Part shown: piece after piece, positions 18,066 through 27,896 of the stretch
Layout of the letters: each line of letters opens with the position of its first letter
Position numbering within the stretch: the first letter of the stretch is position 1
Origin: Paenibacillus apiarius
Lineage (GTDB): Bacteria; Bacillota; Bacilli; Paenibacillales; Paenibacillaceae
NCBI RefSeq assembly: GCF_017052585.1
Contig: NZ_JAFFHZ010000001.1
Coordinates: 3,948,001 to 4,012,000, forward strand
Length of the DNA: 64,000 nucleotides
Reading direction: 5' to 3'
The notes under the pieces: model-generated
What the model was told of the DNA's origin: nothing
The model's database searches: none
What the model saw: only the letters and a program-made list of their open reading frames with translations
Program-made: the position numbers and the translations under genes

Positions 18066-19352
18066 ATGAAAGCTACTTGGGAAAAAATAGAGAATAACGT
18101 TGGGGTTTTGGAAGTGGAGGTCAATGCGGATCGCGTAACGGAAGCACTGGACCAAGCATTTAAGAAAGTGTCCAAGCGTGCGAACGTTCCTGGTTTCCGT
18201 AAAGGACGAGTGCCTCGCCCGATTTTTGAAGCAAAATATGGCGTGGAAAGCTTGTACCAAGAAGCTATTGACATTATGCTTCCAGAGGCATATACCCAAG
18301 CGGTCAAGGAAACTGAAATTAAACCGGTAGATCAACCGGAAATTGAAGTTGAACAGATTGGCAAAGGCCAAACATTCAAGTTCAAAGCAAAAGTTACGGT
18401 TAAACCTGAAGTGAAGCTTGGTGATTACAAAGGCCTCGAAGTTGAGAAGCAAGAGGTTGAAGTAACGGACGAAGAGCTGAGTGCTGAACTGACACGCATG
18501 CAAGAGCGCCATGCCGAGCTTGTTATCGTTGACGAAGATACGGCAGCGACAGGCGACAGCGTCGTTATCGACTTCGAAGGATTCGTTGACGGTGAAGCAT
18601 TTGAAGGCGGCAAAGCAGAACGCTATACGCTGGAACTCGGATCCAACTCGTTCATCCCAGGCTTCGAAGAACAGTTGGTCGGTCTTGGCACAGGCGACTT
18701 CAAAGACGTTGAAGTAACGTTCCCTGAGCATTATCATGCAGAGAACTTGGCTGGCAAGCCGGCTGTCTTCAAAGTAAAAGTTCACGAAATCAAGCGCAAG
18801 CAATTGCCTAAGCTTGATGATGAGTTTGCGAAAGACGTAAGCGAATTCGAAACGTTGGACGAATACAAAGCAGACTTGCAGAAGCAGCTTCAAGAACGCA
18901 AAGAGCGCGAAGCCGAATCGGCTCGCGAAGCGGCAGTTGTTGAAAAAGCGGCTCAAAACGCGGAAGTGGAAATTCCACACGCGATGATCGAGTCCGAAAT
19001 TCAACATATGGTCAAAGACCTTGACAACCGCCTGCGCATGCAAGGCATGAACATCGACATGTTCTTGACGTTGTCCGGTCAGACGATTGCTGATTTACGC
19101 GAACAAATGCAAAAAGAAGCAAACACTCGCGTGAAGAACAACCTCGTGTTGGAGCAAATCGCGAAAGAAGAGAATGTGTCCATTTCGGATGAAGAATTGC
19201 AAGAAGAGCTTGAGAAAATGGCGAAAGCATATCAGCGTTCCGCTGAGGAAATTCGCACTATTTTAGAAAATAATGGTACGATCGACAACTTGCGTGAAGA
19301 AGCTGCAATTCGCAAAACGATTAAATTCCTCGTGGACAACAGTAAAAACTAA
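18066..19352 (+). CDS. tig: trigger factor
   Basis: A 428-residue ribosome-bound chaperone with peptidyl-prolyl isomerase activity that meets nascent chains at the exit tunnel. The N-terminal ribosome-binding domain contains the signature PGFRKGRVPRPIFEAKYG at about residues 42-59. The FKBP-like domain spans about 150-245 (DSVVIDFEGFVDGEAFEGG... FIPGFEEQLVGLGTGDFKDVEVTFPE). The C-terminal helical arms follow. GGAGGGG precedes the ATG. The gene has its own promoter and terminator, so it is likely monocistronic, and it heads the proteostasis block. Confidence 0.97.
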   Translation: MKATWEKIENNVGVLEVEVNADRVTEALDQAFKKVSKRANVPGFRKGRVPRPIFEAKYGVESLYQEAIDIMLPEAYTQAVKETEIKPVDQPEIEVEQIGKGQTFKFKAKVTVKPEVKLGDYKGLEVEKQEVEVTDEELSAELTRMQERHAELVIVDEDTAATGDSVVIDFEGFVDGEAFEGGKAERYTLELGSNSFIPGFEEQLVGLGTGDFKDVEVTFPEHYHAENLAGKPAVFKVKVHEIKRKQLPKLDDEFAKDVSEFETLDEYKADLQKQLQERKEREAESAREAAVVEKAAQNAEVEIPHAMIESEIQHMVKDLDNRLRMQGMNIDMFLTLSGQTIADLREQMQKEANTRVKNNLVLEQIAKEENVSISDEELQEELEKMAKAYQRSAEEIRTILENNGTIDNLREEAAIRKTIKFLVDNSKN

Positions 19353-19391
19353 TCACATATCAGCTGCAGAGATCACCTGCGGCGTAACAGG

Positions 19392-19430
19392 ATAAGGCAC
19401 GTTACTCTAAGAAGGCGTGCCTTATTTTTT
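19392..19430 (+). terminator. Terminator of tig
   Basis: ATAAGGCACG (19392-19401) pairs perfectly with CGTGCCTTAT (19416-19425) and is followed by T6. Confidence 0.9.
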
Positions 19431-19632
19431 CATAAGCCCAGCCATTTACGCCTATCACAACTCACACACATAACGTTTCACCACCCGAGCCAAGGGTGTA
19501 CATATTGTATAAGTAGACTGTTGCTGGTTAGGGTACCATACCATACACGTGCGCAATTCAAATCAGGATCTTGATCGCTTCAAGGGAATAGGCCAATTTG
19601 CCGTACATACACTATTGGTAATCGGTGTAAAA

Positions 19633-19661
19633 ATGACATCGAGTACAGAAAATGATAAAAT
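19633..19661 (+). promoter_or_regulatory. probable clpP promoter
   Basis: ATGACA (19633-19638), a 17-base spacer, and TAAAAT (19656-19661). No CtsR heptad repeats (GGTCAAA-type) and no CIRCE element are visible in 19431-19699, which otherwise holds no gene. Confidence 0.5.
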
Positions 19662-19699
19662 ACAAATGTATAGCTTTGTAAAGAAAAGAGGTCGGTACC

Positions 19700-20296
19700 A
19701 TGAACTTAATCCCGATGGTCATCGAACAGACAAATCGCGGCGAACGCTCTTATGATATTTACTCGCGCTTGCTTAAGGACCGCATCATTTTCCTAGGCAG
19801 CGCAATCGATGATGACGTAGCCAACAGCGTCATTGCGCAATTGTTGTTTTTGCAGGCGGATGATCCGGAAAAGGATATTCACTTGTACATTAACTCTCCA
19901 GGCGGATCGGTTACGGCCGGTATGGCCATCTTCGATACGATGCAGCATATCAAGCCGGACGTTTCCACCATTTGCGTCGGCTTGGCGGCCAGCATGGGTT
20001 CTCTCCTGTTGACGGCGGGAGCGCCAGGCAAGCGCATCGCGCTGCCGAACAGCGAGATTATGATTCATCAACCCCTTGGCGGAGTGCGAGGGCAGGCGTC
20101 CGATATTAAGATTCATGCGGACTGGATTATCAAGACAAGACAGAAGCTTAACCAAATTTATGTAGAACGCACGGGACAACCGCTGGAGAAGATTGAACGC
20201 GACACAGACCGTGACAACTTCATGAGCGCGGATGACGCGAAGGCATATGGCCTCGTCGACCACGTTCTGCATCCGGGCAGTCCGGAGCTGAAGTAA
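19700..20296 (+). CDS. clpP: ATP-dependent Clp protease proteolytic subunit
   Basis: A 198-residue serine peptidase that forms the double-heptamer degradation chamber fed by ClpX or ClpC. The catalytic triad is visible: Ser98 ([11 protein letters not shown]), His123 (MIHQPLGG) and Asp172. The N-terminal axial loop begins [11 protein letters not shown], as in other Firmicutes. The clpX gene follows 13 bases after the stop, so the two are co-translated. In B. subtilis clpP lies elsewhere; here it is in the tig-clpP-clpX order known from Gram-negative bacteria. Confidence 0.97.
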   Translation: MNLIPMVIEQTNRGERSYDIYSRLLKDRIIFLGSAIDDDVANSVIAQLLFLQADDPEKDIHLYINSPGGSVTAGMAIFDTMQHIKPDVSTICVGLAASMGSLLLTAGAPGKRIALPNSEIMIHQPLGGVRGQASDIKIHADWIIKTRQKLNQIYVERTGQPLEKIERDTDRDNFMSADDAKAYGLVDHVLHPGSPELK

Positions 20297-20309
20297 GGGG
20301 GGATACCGA

Positions 20310-21557
20310 GTGTTTAAATTTAATGATGAGAAAGGCCAATTGAAGTGCTCGTTCTGCGGCAAGTCCCAGGAACAAGTACGGAAATTAGTGGCTGGACCTG
20401 GCGTTTATATATGTGACGAATGCATCGAGTTATGCAACGAGATTGTTGAGGAAGAGCTCGGTCACGAGGAAGAAATCGATCTGAAGGATATTCCGAAGCC
20501 GAAGGAAATCCGCTCTATTTTGGATCAATACGTCATCGGTCAGGAGCAAGCGAAGAAATCGCTGTCCGTAGCTGTATACAATCACTACAAGCGTATTAAT
20601 ACGCAGAACAAGATTGAAGACGTAGAACTGCAAAAGAGCAATATTTTGCTGGTCGGACCTACTGGTTCGGGCAAGACGCTCTTGGCGCAGACGATGGCAA
20701 AAATTTTGAATGTTCCGTTTGCGATTGCGGATGCGACTTCCTTGACGGAAGCGGGTTATGTCGGTGAAGACGTTGAGAATATTTTGCTTAAGCTGATCCA
20801 AGCGGCAGATTATGATGTGGAGAAAGCGGAGCGCGGCATTATATATATTGACGAAATCGATAAAGTGGCGCGCAAATCCGAGAATCCTTCCATTACGCGC
20901 GACGTGTCGGGCGAAGGCGTGCAGCAGGCGCTGCTCAAAATTTTGGAGGGGACGGTTGCTTCGGTACCGCCTCAAGGCGGACGCAAGCACCCGCATCAAG
21001 AATTTATTCAAATCGATACAACGAACATCTTGTTTATTTGCGGCGGGGCGTTTGACGGCCTGGAGCAAATCATTAAGCGTCGTGTCGGGAAGAAGATTAT
21101 CGGCTTTAACGCGGACGGAGGACAGAAGGATCTCAAACCGGGTGAATATTTGTCCATGACGCTTCCGGAAGACTTGCTTAAGTTCGGCCTGATTCCAGAA
21201 TTCGTAGGCCGCTTGCCGGTCATCTCCACATTGGAGCCGCTTGATGAGCATACGCTTGTCCGTATCCTGAGCGAGCCGAAGAACGCGCTCACGAAGCAGT
21301 ATCAGAAGCTGCTTGAGATGGACAATGTGAAGCTCGAATTTGAAGCGGGCGCATTGGAGGCTATCGCGCGCGAAGCCATCAAACGAAGCACAGGTGCGCG
21401 CGGACTGCGGGCGATCATCGAGGGCATCATGCTCGATGTGATGTATGAAGTGCCGTCGCGTGACGATATTACGACATGTGTCATAACGGAACAAGTGGTC
21501 CGTGAACGAATGATTCCGGAACTAACGACGGATAAGAAGCAAGAGGAAAGCGCCTAA
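20310..21557 (+). CDS. clpX: ATP-dependent Clp protease ATP-binding subunit ClpX
   Basis: A 415-residue AAA+ unfoldase. The N-terminal zinc-binding domain has C13/C16/C35/C38. Walker A is GPTGSGKT (116-123), Walker B is IIYIDEIDK, and the GYVGEDVE pore loop follows. The IGF loop (KIIGFNAD) docks on ClpP. Translation starts at GTG ([16 protein letters not shown]), with AAGGGGGGAT upstream. The 13-base spacing from clpP indicates one operon. Confidence 0.97.
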   Translation: MFKFNDEKGQLKCSFCGKSQEQVRKLVAGPGVYICDECIELCNEIVEEELGHEEEIDLKDIPKPKEIRSILDQYVIGQEQAKKSLSVAVYNHYKRINTQNKIEDVELQKSNILLVGPTGSGKTLLAQTMAKILNVPFAIADATSLTEAGYVGEDVENILLKLIQAADYDVEKAERGIIYIDEIDKVARKSENPSITRDVSGEGVQQALLKILEGTVASVPPQGGRKHPHQEFIQIDTTNILFICGGAFDGLEQIIKRRVGKKIIGFNADGGQKDLKPGEYLSMTLPEDLLKFGLIPEFVGRLPVISTLEPLDEHTLVRILSEPKNALTKQYQKLLEMDNVKLEFEAGALEAIAREAIKRSTGARGLRAIIEGIMLDVMYEVPSRDDITTCVITEQVVRERMIPELTTDKKQEESA

Positions 21558-21600
21558 CCGGCGCTTTTCCGTCCGTTTCCGGCATGGGAGAGAGTGAATC

Positions 21601-22698
21601 ATGTATTTGCGACATCAGACTAGACCTGTTCAAGTAGGCAATGTAACGATTGGCGGGAGCAACGACGTTATCATCCAGAGCATGTGCACGACGAAGACGG
21701 CGGATGTGCAGGCAACCGTTGCCGAGATTCATCGTCTGGAGGAAGCGGGATGTCAGATAGTCCGTGTTACCGTCAACAATCAAGAAGCGGCGGAAGCGAT
21801 TAAAGACATCAAAAAGCAAATTTCCATACCTCTCGTCGCAGATATTCATTTTGACTACCGCTTGGCGCTGAAGGCGATCGAGAACGGCATCGACAAAGTG
21901 CGTATTAATCCAGGCAATATCGGACGCCGCGAGAAGGTCGAAGCTGTGGTGAAAGCGTGCAAAGAACACGGGATTCCGATTCGCATCGGAGTGAACGCGG
22001 GTTCGCTTGAAAACCATTTGCTTGAAAAATATGGCTACCCTACACCGGAAGCGATGGTGGAGAGCGCTTTGTTCCATATCGGAATTTTGGAGGAGCTTGA
22101 TTTCCACGATATTATCGTGTCATTGAAAGCGTCCGATGTGCCGATGGCGATAGCGGCTTATACGAAAGCTGCCGAGGTTATTCCATATCCCCTCCATTTA
22201 GGTATTACCGAAGCAGGAACGCTGTTCTCCGGGACGGTGAAGAGCGCTGCCGGCCTTGGTGCGCTACTGGCGATGGGGATTGGGTCGACGGTTCGTGTCA
22301 GCATAAGCGCTGACCCGGTCGAAGAAGTGAAGGTGGCTCGCGAGCTGTTGAAGTCGTTCGGCTTGATTACGAATGCGGCAACGCTCGTATCCTGCCCGAC
22401 TTGCGGTCGGCTCGATATTGACCTGTTCTCGATTGCGAACGAGGTCGAAGAGTATATTTCGAAGCTGAAAGTGCCGATTAAAGTATCGGTGCTCGGCTGT
22501 GCCGTCAACGGACCGGGCGAAGCCCGCGAGGCAGACATCGGCATTGCTGGCGCCCGCGGTGAGGGATTGCTGTTCCGTTACGGAGAGATGATTCGCAAAG
22601 TGCCGGAGCAGGAGCTTGTCTCCGAGCTGAAGAAGGAAATTGATTATATCGTGACTGAATATGAACGCACCGGCAAGATTCCGGGCCGCAAGCATTAA
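21601..22698 (+). CDS. ispG: 4-hydroxy-3-methylbut-2-en-1-yl diphosphate synthase
   Basis: A 365-residue iron-sulfur enzyme of the MEP isoprenoid pathway (GcpE) that reductively converts cyclodiphosphate MEcPP to HMBPP. It begins with the TIM-barrel part ([40 protein letters not shown]). The C-terminal domain carries the cluster cysteines in SCPTCGR and [21 protein letters not shown] precedes the ATG. It lies 43 bases after clpX and is probably read with it. This is not its position in B. subtilis, so it is an insertion in the conserved clpX-lonB interval. Confidence 0.96.
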   Translation: MYLRHQTRPVQVGNVTIGGSNDVIIQSMCTTKTADVQATVAEIHRLEEAGCQIVRVTVNNQEAAEAIKDIKKQISIPLVADIHFDYRLALKAIENGIDKVRINPGNIGRREKVEAVVKACKEHGIPIRIGVNAGSLENHLLEKYGYPTPEAMVESALFHIGILEELDFHDIIVSLKASDVPMAIAAYTKAAEVIPYPLHLGITEAGTLFSGTVKSAAGLGALLAMGIGSTVRVSISADPVEEVKVARELLKSFGLITNAATLVSCPTCGRLDIDLFSIANEVEEYISKLKVPIKVSVLGCAVNGPGEAREADIGIAGARGEGLLFRYGEMIRKVPEQELVSELKKEIDYIVTEYERTGKIPGRKH

Positions 22699-22711
22699 CG
22701 GTCACATACGC

Positions 22712-22750
22712 AAACACACGAACGTTGCCGCAACGTTCGTGTGTTTTTTT
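22712..22750. terminator. Bidirectional terminator between ispG and the bactofilin gene
   Basis: A 16-bp perfect stem (22712-22727 with 22731-22746) with a CCG loop and T8 on the plus side. It lies between converging genes. Confidence 0.92.
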
Positions 22751-22764
22751 TGGCTGCTATGTAA

Positions 22765-23190
22765 TTATGATTCCATTGCTGCCTCGGCCGCATGCTGCTT
22801 TGCCGCTTTGCCAGCCTTTCCCGATTGCTTGTCAAGGGCTTCGACTGACATACGGCTTGTCCCGTTGAAATGCCCGCCTTCTTTGATAATAAAAGCGCTG
22901 CAGCATGTATTGCCATTTAATCGGCCGGTTTGCTCGATGACAATCATTCCTGTTGCATCCACGTCTCCGTTCATTGTGCCTGCAATGATGGCGTTAGCCG
23001 CCCGCATATTGGATTCCACGACGCCGGTTTCTCCGATGGTGACATCACGGCTGCAAGTGACGTCTCCTTTAACGGTCCCCTCAATACGCAAATCGGTTTC
23101 GCAGTCCAACTGTCCTTCCAGCTTGGTCGCCTGTCCGATTAGCGTATCGGTACCGGGTGGTTTTTTAGCATTCGATGCTTTGGAAAACAA
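22765..23190 (-). CDS. bactofilin (polymer-forming cytoskeletal protein)
   Basis: A 141-residue protein with the bactofilin core (about residues 15-110): a short N-terminal tail, then a right-handed beta-helix of repeated hydrophobic-glycine turns (LIGQATKLEGQLDCETDLRIEGTVKGDV... VTIGETGVVESNMRAANAIIAGTMNGDVDA). A Lys/Ala-rich C-terminal tail follows. Bactofilins self-assemble into filaments without nucleotide and often recruit cell-wall hydrolases. The next gene on the same strand encodes an M23 peptidase, a pairing seen in other bacteria. Confidence 0.9.
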   Translation of the reverse strand: MFSKASNAKKPPGTDTLIGQATKLEGQLDCETDLRIEGTVKGDVTCSRDVTIGETGVVESNMRAANAIIAGTMNGDVDATGMIVIEQTGRLNGNTCCSAFIIKEGGHFNGTSRMSVEALDKQSGKAGKAAKQHAAEAAMES

Positions 23191-23228
23191 ACTGAATCCC
23201 CTCTTTCGTATAATAACGTTGTTAGCGA

Positions 23229-24266
23229 TTACGGCGGACTGATATAGCCCTCCGGGTCGATAGCTTCATCGCCTTGCCTGATTTCAAAATGCAGGTGAGG
23301 TCCGGTGCTCCTGCCGGTCGAACCTACTTCTCCGATGATTTGCCCTTTTGCTACCTTGTCTCCTGCTTTGGCCAAGCGTTTGCTCATATGCAAATACCGG
23401 GTAGAGAGGCCGTTATGATGTTTGATAATAATATAGTTGCCTTTCAATGCATCAACATCTGATGCGATTACTTCACCTACTGCGGCGGCATAGACGCTGT
23501 CTCCGGTATTTCCTGCAATATCCAAGCCTGAGTGAAACGCATTGCTGCGGTGGAATGGATCGTCCCGGTCTCCGAATGCGGAGGTGATGCGCGTGCTGTT
23601 TGTAGGCCATAGAGTTGGCGTCGCATCCAGTTTTTTCTTGAATGAATCCGCTTGCTCAAGCAAGAGCGGAATCTCTGTTTCCCATTCGTTCCAAGTTCGT
23701 TCCATTTGCTCCAGCTGTCTGCGCGATTCGTGCCACATGGATAATGCGGGATGCGCGTCAACCAACGACTTCGTCTGCTCTGTGAATGATACCCGCTGCG
23801 GCGGCAAGGCAGATTCAATGAATTCTCCGCCCACGGGTATTAGGCCGGGCAGCTGCGCAAAAGGCCGCTCTCCGGATAACGGCGCCGGCGGCTTCTGTGC
23901 CGCCGGCGTGTCGGCCTTGCTTGACACATGAAGATAAGAGCGAAGCTGGCGTTCCCATTGCGACACTTTGTCCATCCGTATCTTCATTTGAGCGGAGGCT
24001 TCAGTGATAACGGCTAATTGCCGGTTCATTTCGGCAAGCTGGCGTTCCTTTTGCGTGAGATTCGACTCAAGCTGTTCGACTTGTGTGAGGGCGTGATGAA
24101 TGGTAACGCGCTGAATAACGAACGATATAAGCAGGGTTTGAAAAATTAGAATGATAACAAAGGTGACAAGCATAACTATTGTCTTAGGCAATCTATATTG
24201 AATCGCCGGTCGATTGGCGCCTCGAATTAGCATCCATGTCCAGCTGCGGTCGTCAGACCTGGCCAT
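23229..24266 (-). CDS. membrane-anchored M23 family metallopeptidase
   Basis: A 345-residue predicted cell-wall endopeptidase. It has a cytoplasmic N-terminus of about 28 residues, one membrane segment (TIVMLVTFVIILIFQTLLISFVI) and a coiled coil (about 55-110). A Pro-rich linker follows, and a C-terminal LytM/M23 domain (about 225-340). Zinc ligands are present in HSGLDIA (H and D) and in HLHFEI (HxH), so it should be enzymatically active. The gene precedes the bactofilin gene on the minus strand with a 38-base gap, suggesting that bactofilin positions this hydrolase. Confidence 0.9.
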   Translation of the reverse strand: MARSDDRSWTWMLIRGANRPAIQYRLPKTIVMLVTFVIILIFQTLLISFVIQRVTIHHALTQVEQLESNLTQKERQLAEMNRQLAVITEASAQMKIRMDKVSQWERQLRSYLHVSSKADTPAAQKPPAPLSGERPFAQLPGLIPVGGEFIESALPPQRVSFTEQTKSLVDAHPALSMWHESRRQLEQMERTWNEWETEIPLLLEQADSFKKKLDATPTLWPTNSTRITSAFGDRDDPFHRSNAFHSGLDIAGNTGDSVYAAAVGEVIASDVDALKGNYIIIKHHNGLSTRYLHMSKRLAKAGDKVAKGQIIGEVGSTGRSTGPHLHFEIRQGDEAIDPEGYISPP

Positions 24267-24450
24267 CGTTGCATCCTCCCTTTAATATGGCGGGTTTGAA
24301 TAGATCTTCATACATACATACAACACTCCTATTGTACATGATCTACAGAAAATTGGAAGCGAATTAGTCAATATTTGATGGAATAAATCAAGATGTGTCG
24401 GCTGTTAAAAGGTAAAATTTATCACTAATAGTAATATGATAAAAAACATT

Positions 24451-24479
24451 TTGCCATTAGCGTTAATTTAAGTTACAAT
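24451..24479 (+). promoter_or_regulatory. sigma-A promoter of the alanine carrier gene
   Basis: TTGCCA (24451-24456), a 17-base AT-rich spacer, and TACAAT (24474-24479). The region 24267-24555 is AT-rich and holds no gene. Confidence 0.7.
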
Positions 24480-24555
24480 CATTCTTGTTGCGTGTTAGTA
24501 AACTTAACATACTGAGAATCGGCTCGAAGATATTCAACAAGAAAGGGTGCGGTAT

Positions 24556-25980
24556 ATGATTGAAAAAATCCAAGACTCGATTGGATACTTTAATGATCTA
24601 TGGTACTTAATGCTCATTTTTATATTAATTGCCGCAGGACTTTATTTTTCGTTGCGAACGAGATTCGTTCAGCTTTCGGCGATAAAAGAAACATTCCGCA
24701 TCATGTTGGGACGCGATACCAAAAAGACGAGTGGCCATGAGAAGGGCGTATCCTCTTTCCAAGCGTTTGCGATGAGCACGGCTTCCCGTGTAGGTACGGG
24801 CAATTTGGCAGGGGTAGCCCTCGCCATCTCGCTCGGGGGGCCGGGGGCTGTATTCTGGATGTGGGCCATTGCGCTCATCGGAGCCGCCTCCGGATTCGTG
24901 GAATCGACGCTGGCACAGGTATACAAGGTGCGCGACGGCAAGCATTTCCGCGGAGGTCCGGCTTACTATATGGAAAAAGCGCTCAATGCGCGCTGGCTTG
25001 GCATCGTGTTCGCCATTCTTATCACGTTCAGCTTCGGATTTGTGTTTAACTCCGTACAGGCGAATACCGTAAGTGCTGCGTTTCAGGATATGTTCAGCCT
25101 GGATCCTCTATATATGGGGATCATTCTTGCGGTGCTTGTCGTTCCGACGATATTCGGCGGCGTGCAGCGAATCGCGAAAGTATCGGCTACAATCGTGCCG
25201 ATTATGGCGCTTGCTTATATTGCGATCGCATTGTTCGTCATGGTCATGAATTTTGACGCCATTCCGGGGGTGTTCGCTTCCATTGTGAAGAGTGCATTCG
25301 GATTTCAGGAAGCGGCAGCAGGGGGAATCGGAGCCGCCGTTATGAACGGGATCAAACGCGGCTTGTTCTCGAACGAGGCCGGGATGGGGAGCGCTCCGAA
25401 TGCGGCGGCGACCGCTCATGTCACGCATCCGGTTAAGCAAGGCTTGGTTCAATCGTTCGGCGTGTTCGTCGATACGCTGCTCGTCTGTTCGGCGACGGCA
25501 TTCATCATTCTGTTTTCAGGCGTCTCCACGAATGGGGAACTGGATGGAATCAGATTGACGCAATATGCGCTTGCTTCGCAGGTCGGGGATTGGGCGCATA
25601 TGTTCGTTGGCTTCGCTATCTTTTTGTTTGCGTTCACTTCGCTTATCGGAAATTATTATTACGGGCAGAGCAATATCGAGTTCATTACGAAGAAAAAGGG
25701 CTGGCTGCTCGCTTATCGCCTTGGGGTTGTAGGCATGGTGTTGTTCGGCTCCGTCGCCAAGATTACGCTCGTATGGAACTTGGCGGACCTGTTCATGGGT
25801 TTCATGGCGTTCATCAACTTGATTGTCATCATGCTTCTGGGAAAAGTGGCGTTTGGAGCATTGAAGGATTATATGCGGCAGCGCAAGCTTGGCGAAGAGC
25901 CCGTATTTTACGCGGATTCGGTCCCTGGCTTAAAGCATGCCGAATGTTGGGAACGAAATTCAAACTCCGGCCAAAACTAA
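24556..25980 (+). CDS. sodium:alanine symporter, AGCS family
   Basis: A 474-residue transporter of about eleven membrane segments that imports alanine or glycine with Na+. Family landmarks are the N-terminal SLRTRFVQL, the signature SSFQAFAMSTASRVGTGNLAGVALAI with GGPGAVFWMW, and GIKRGLFSNEAGMGSAPNAAATAHVTHPVKQGLVQ. The ATG start (MIEKIQDS) has AAAGGG eight bases upstream; the GTG nine bases earlier lies inside that site. It stands alone in the interval between the M23 gene and lonB. Confidence 0.9.
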   Translation: MIEKIQDSIGYFNDLWYLMLIFILIAAGLYFSLRTRFVQLSAIKETFRIMLGRDTKKTSGHEKGVSSFQAFAMSTASRVGTGNLAGVALAISLGGPGAVFWMWAIALIGAASGFVESTLAQVYKVRDGKHFRGGPAYYMEKALNARWLGIVFAILITFSFGFVFNSVQANTVSAAFQDMFSLDPLYMGIILAVLVVPTIFGGVQRIAKVSATIVPIMALAYIAIALFVMVMNFDAIPGVFASIVKSAFGFQEAAAGGIGAAVMNGIKRGLFSNEAGMGSAPNAAATAHVTHPVKQGLVQSFGVFVDTLLVCSATAFIILFSGVSTNGELDGIRLTQYALASQVGDWAHMFVGFAIFLFAFTSLIGNYYYGQSNIEFITKKKGWLLAYRLGVVGMVLFGSVAKITLVWNLADLFMGFMAFINLIVIMLLGKVAFGALKDYMRQRKLGEEPVFYADSVPGLKHAECWERNSNSGQN

Positions 25981-25990
25981 CTTATAATGC

Positions 25991-26040
25991 ATCCGGCAAA
26001 GGGCAATACTACCAAGTATTAAACTTTGCCGGATTTTTTT
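25991..26040 (+). terminator. Terminator of the alanine carrier gene
   Basis: ATCCGGCAAAG (25991-26001) pairs perfectly with CTTTGCCGGAT (26024-26034), with a second stem AATACT/AGTATT stacked inside, then T7. Confidence 0.92.
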
Positions 26041-26074
26041 GTGCCTGAAATAGGCGTCACGGGAGGATGGAACG

Positions 26075-27808
26075 ATGAATTTAAGTGTAATCTTGATGCT
26101 GATCAACGCGTTTTTTGCCGTTGTCATCGGCATTTATTTCTGGAATTTGCTGCGCAGTCAGAAGGGCAACCGCTCGGCGGTCGATCGCGAATCGAAGAAG
26201 GAAATGGACAAATTGCGCAGGCTGCGCTCCATTTCATTAACGAAGCCGCTAGCCGAGAAGACGAGACCGACGACAATGGACGATATTGTCGGACAGCGCG
26301 ACGGGCTGAAGGCGTTGAAGGCCGCGCTCTGCAGCTCGAATCCGCAGCATGTCATCGTGTACGGGCCTCCGGGGGTGGGCAAAACAGCGGCGGCGCGTGT
26401 TGTATTGGAGGAAGCGAAGAAAAATCCGAGCTCTCCCTTTACGATGGAGTCGAAATTTACCGAAATTGACGCGACGACCGCCCGCTTCGATGAACGCGGC
26501 ATTGCCGATCCGTTAATTGGCTCGGTGCATGACCCGATCTATCAAGGGGCCGGCGCAATGGGAGTTGCTGGCATCCCGCAGCCGAAGCCGGGAGCCGTGA
26601 CCAAGGCTCATGGCGGAATGCTCTTCATTGATGAGATCGGCGAACTTCATCCGATCCAGATGAATAAGCTGCTGAAAGTGCTCGAGGATCGGAAGGTGTT
26701 TCTCGAGAGCGCTTATTACAATTCCGAGGATTCGAATATTCCGACGTATATTCACGATATTTTTCAAAATGGCCTGCCTGCCGACTTTCGCTTGGTGGGA
26801 GCTACGACGAGGTCTCCGCAGGATCTTCCTCCGGCGCTTCGTTCGCGCTGCATGGAGATTTATTTCCGTCCGCTCCTGCCGGAAGAGATTGAATCCATTG
26901 CGGAGCATGCCGTGCGCAAAATTGGGTTTCCGCCTTCGAAGGAAGCGGTCGACATGGTCAAAAAATATGCTACGAATGGCCGGGAAGCCGTCAATATCGT
27001 ACAGTTGTCCGCAGGGCTTGCCATGTCGGAAGGGCGCTCCGCCATCGAGGCTGCGGACGTGGAATGGGTAGCGAATTGCAGTCAGATTGCTCCGCGCCCG
27101 GACCGCAAAGTGCCTGCCGAGCCGCAGGTGGGCCTTGTGAACGGACTTGCCGTATACGGCCCGAGCATGGGGGCGCTGCTTGAAATTGAAGTGAGCGCGA
27201 TCCGGGTGAAAAATGGGCACGGCAAATATACAGTTACCGGCGCGGTGGATGAAGAGGAGCTTGGCGGCGGAAGCCGGACCTTGCGCCGGAAGAGCATGGC
27301 GAAAGGCTCGGTGGAGAACGTTCTTACCGTGCTGCGCAGTCTGGGTTATGAGACCGCCAATTACGATCTGCACATCAACTTCCCGGGCGGTTCGCCTGTA
27401 GACGGGCCTTCGGCCGGGGTGGCCATGGCGGTTGCCATCGCTTCGGCGATCAATCAATGGCCTGTAGACAACAAGGTGGCGATGACTGGAGAGATGAGCA
27501 TTCACGGCCGCATTAAGCCGGTAGGCGGCGTGCTGGCCAAGGTGGAAGCCGCATTTCAAGCTGGCGCAACGCGGGTGCTTATTCCGAAGGAGAACTGGCA
27601 GGAAATCTTCGCTGATTTGGGTGGTCTGCAAGTAATTCCTATCGAGCATGTGAGTGAAGCTTTCGCGCATTCCTTCGGCAGCCACATGCAGGAAGACCCG
27701 CTGCACATGTCGAAGCCGTTTGAACGGGCTTCCGGCGCAGCGATGCCGCTTATGCATGCGGAAGCCTCGGACAATACGAAGCATTCCGAACCAAATGGCT
27801 TCGCTTGA
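26075..27808 (+). CDS. lonB: ATP-dependent protease LonB
   Basis: A 577-residue membrane-anchored Lon paralogue; B. subtilis LonB acts in the forespore. The N-terminal membrane segment lies at about residues 3-25. The AAA+ domain has Walker A GPPGVGKT (97-104) and Walker B MLFIDEIGE. The C-terminal peptidase has Ser446 (DGPSAGVAM) and Lys489 (GGVLAKVEAA) as the dyad. It lacks the long LAN substrate domain of LonA. It sits immediately upstream of lonA, as in Bacillus. GGGAGG precedes the ATG. Confidence 0.95.
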   Translation: MNLSVILMLINAFFAVVIGIYFWNLLRSQKGNRSAVDRESKKEMDKLRRLRSISLTKPLAEKTRPTTMDDIVGQRDGLKALKAALCSSNPQHVIVYGPPGVGKTAAARVVLEEAKKNPSSPFTMESKFTEIDATTARFDERGIADPLIGSVHDPIYQGAGAMGVAGIPQPKPGAVTKAHGGMLFIDEIGELHPIQMNKLLKVLEDRKVFLESAYYNSEDSNIPTYIHDIFQNGLPADFRLVGATTRSPQDLPPALRSRCMEIYFRPLLPEEIESIAEHAVRKIGFPPSKEAVDMVKKYATNGREAVNIVQLSAGLAMSEGRSAIEAADVEWVANCSQIAPRPDRKVPAEPQVGLVNGLAVYGPSMGALLEIEVSAIRVKNGHGKYTVTGAVDEEELGGGSRTLRRKSMAKGSVENVLTVLRSLGYETANYDLHINFPGGSPVDGPSAGVAMAVAIASAINQWPVDNKVAMTGEMSIHGRIKPVGGVLAKVEAAFQAGATRVLIPKENWQEIFADLGGLQVIPIEHVSEAFAHSFGSHMQEDPLHMSKPFERASGAAMPLMHAEASDNTKHSEPNGFA

Positions 27809-27838
27809 GTCCGGCACATTGGTGTTTTAAGTGAACAT

Positions 27839-27868
27839 TTGATAAAATGTTGCTTACATGTGTATAAG
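27839..27868 (+). promoter_or_regulatory. possible promoter of lonA
   Basis: TTGATA (27839-27844), an 18-base spacer, and TATAAG (27863-27868), 28 bases before the lonA start. Confidence 0.45.
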
Positions 27869-27896
27869 ATAAGGTAGACCATGGGGGTGCCGAACG

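Noticed and set aside
18003..19043. Long minus-strand frame opposite trigger factor
   Set aside because: Mirror frame of a strongly conserved gene; Phe/Arg/Leu-rich composition typical of the complement of codon-biased coding sequence, without a ribosome site.
19431..19699. Search for CtsR or CIRCE heat-shock operators before clpP
   Set aside because: No GGTCAAA-type tandem heptads and no 9-9-9 inverted repeat were found.
20430..21494. Long minus-strand frame opposite clpX
   Set aside because: Same reasoning: complement of a conserved gene, no start context.
26513..27817. Long minus-strand frame opposite lonB
   Set aside because: The plus-strand frame is a full-length, motif-complete protease; the antisense product resembles no protein and is an artefact of codon bias.
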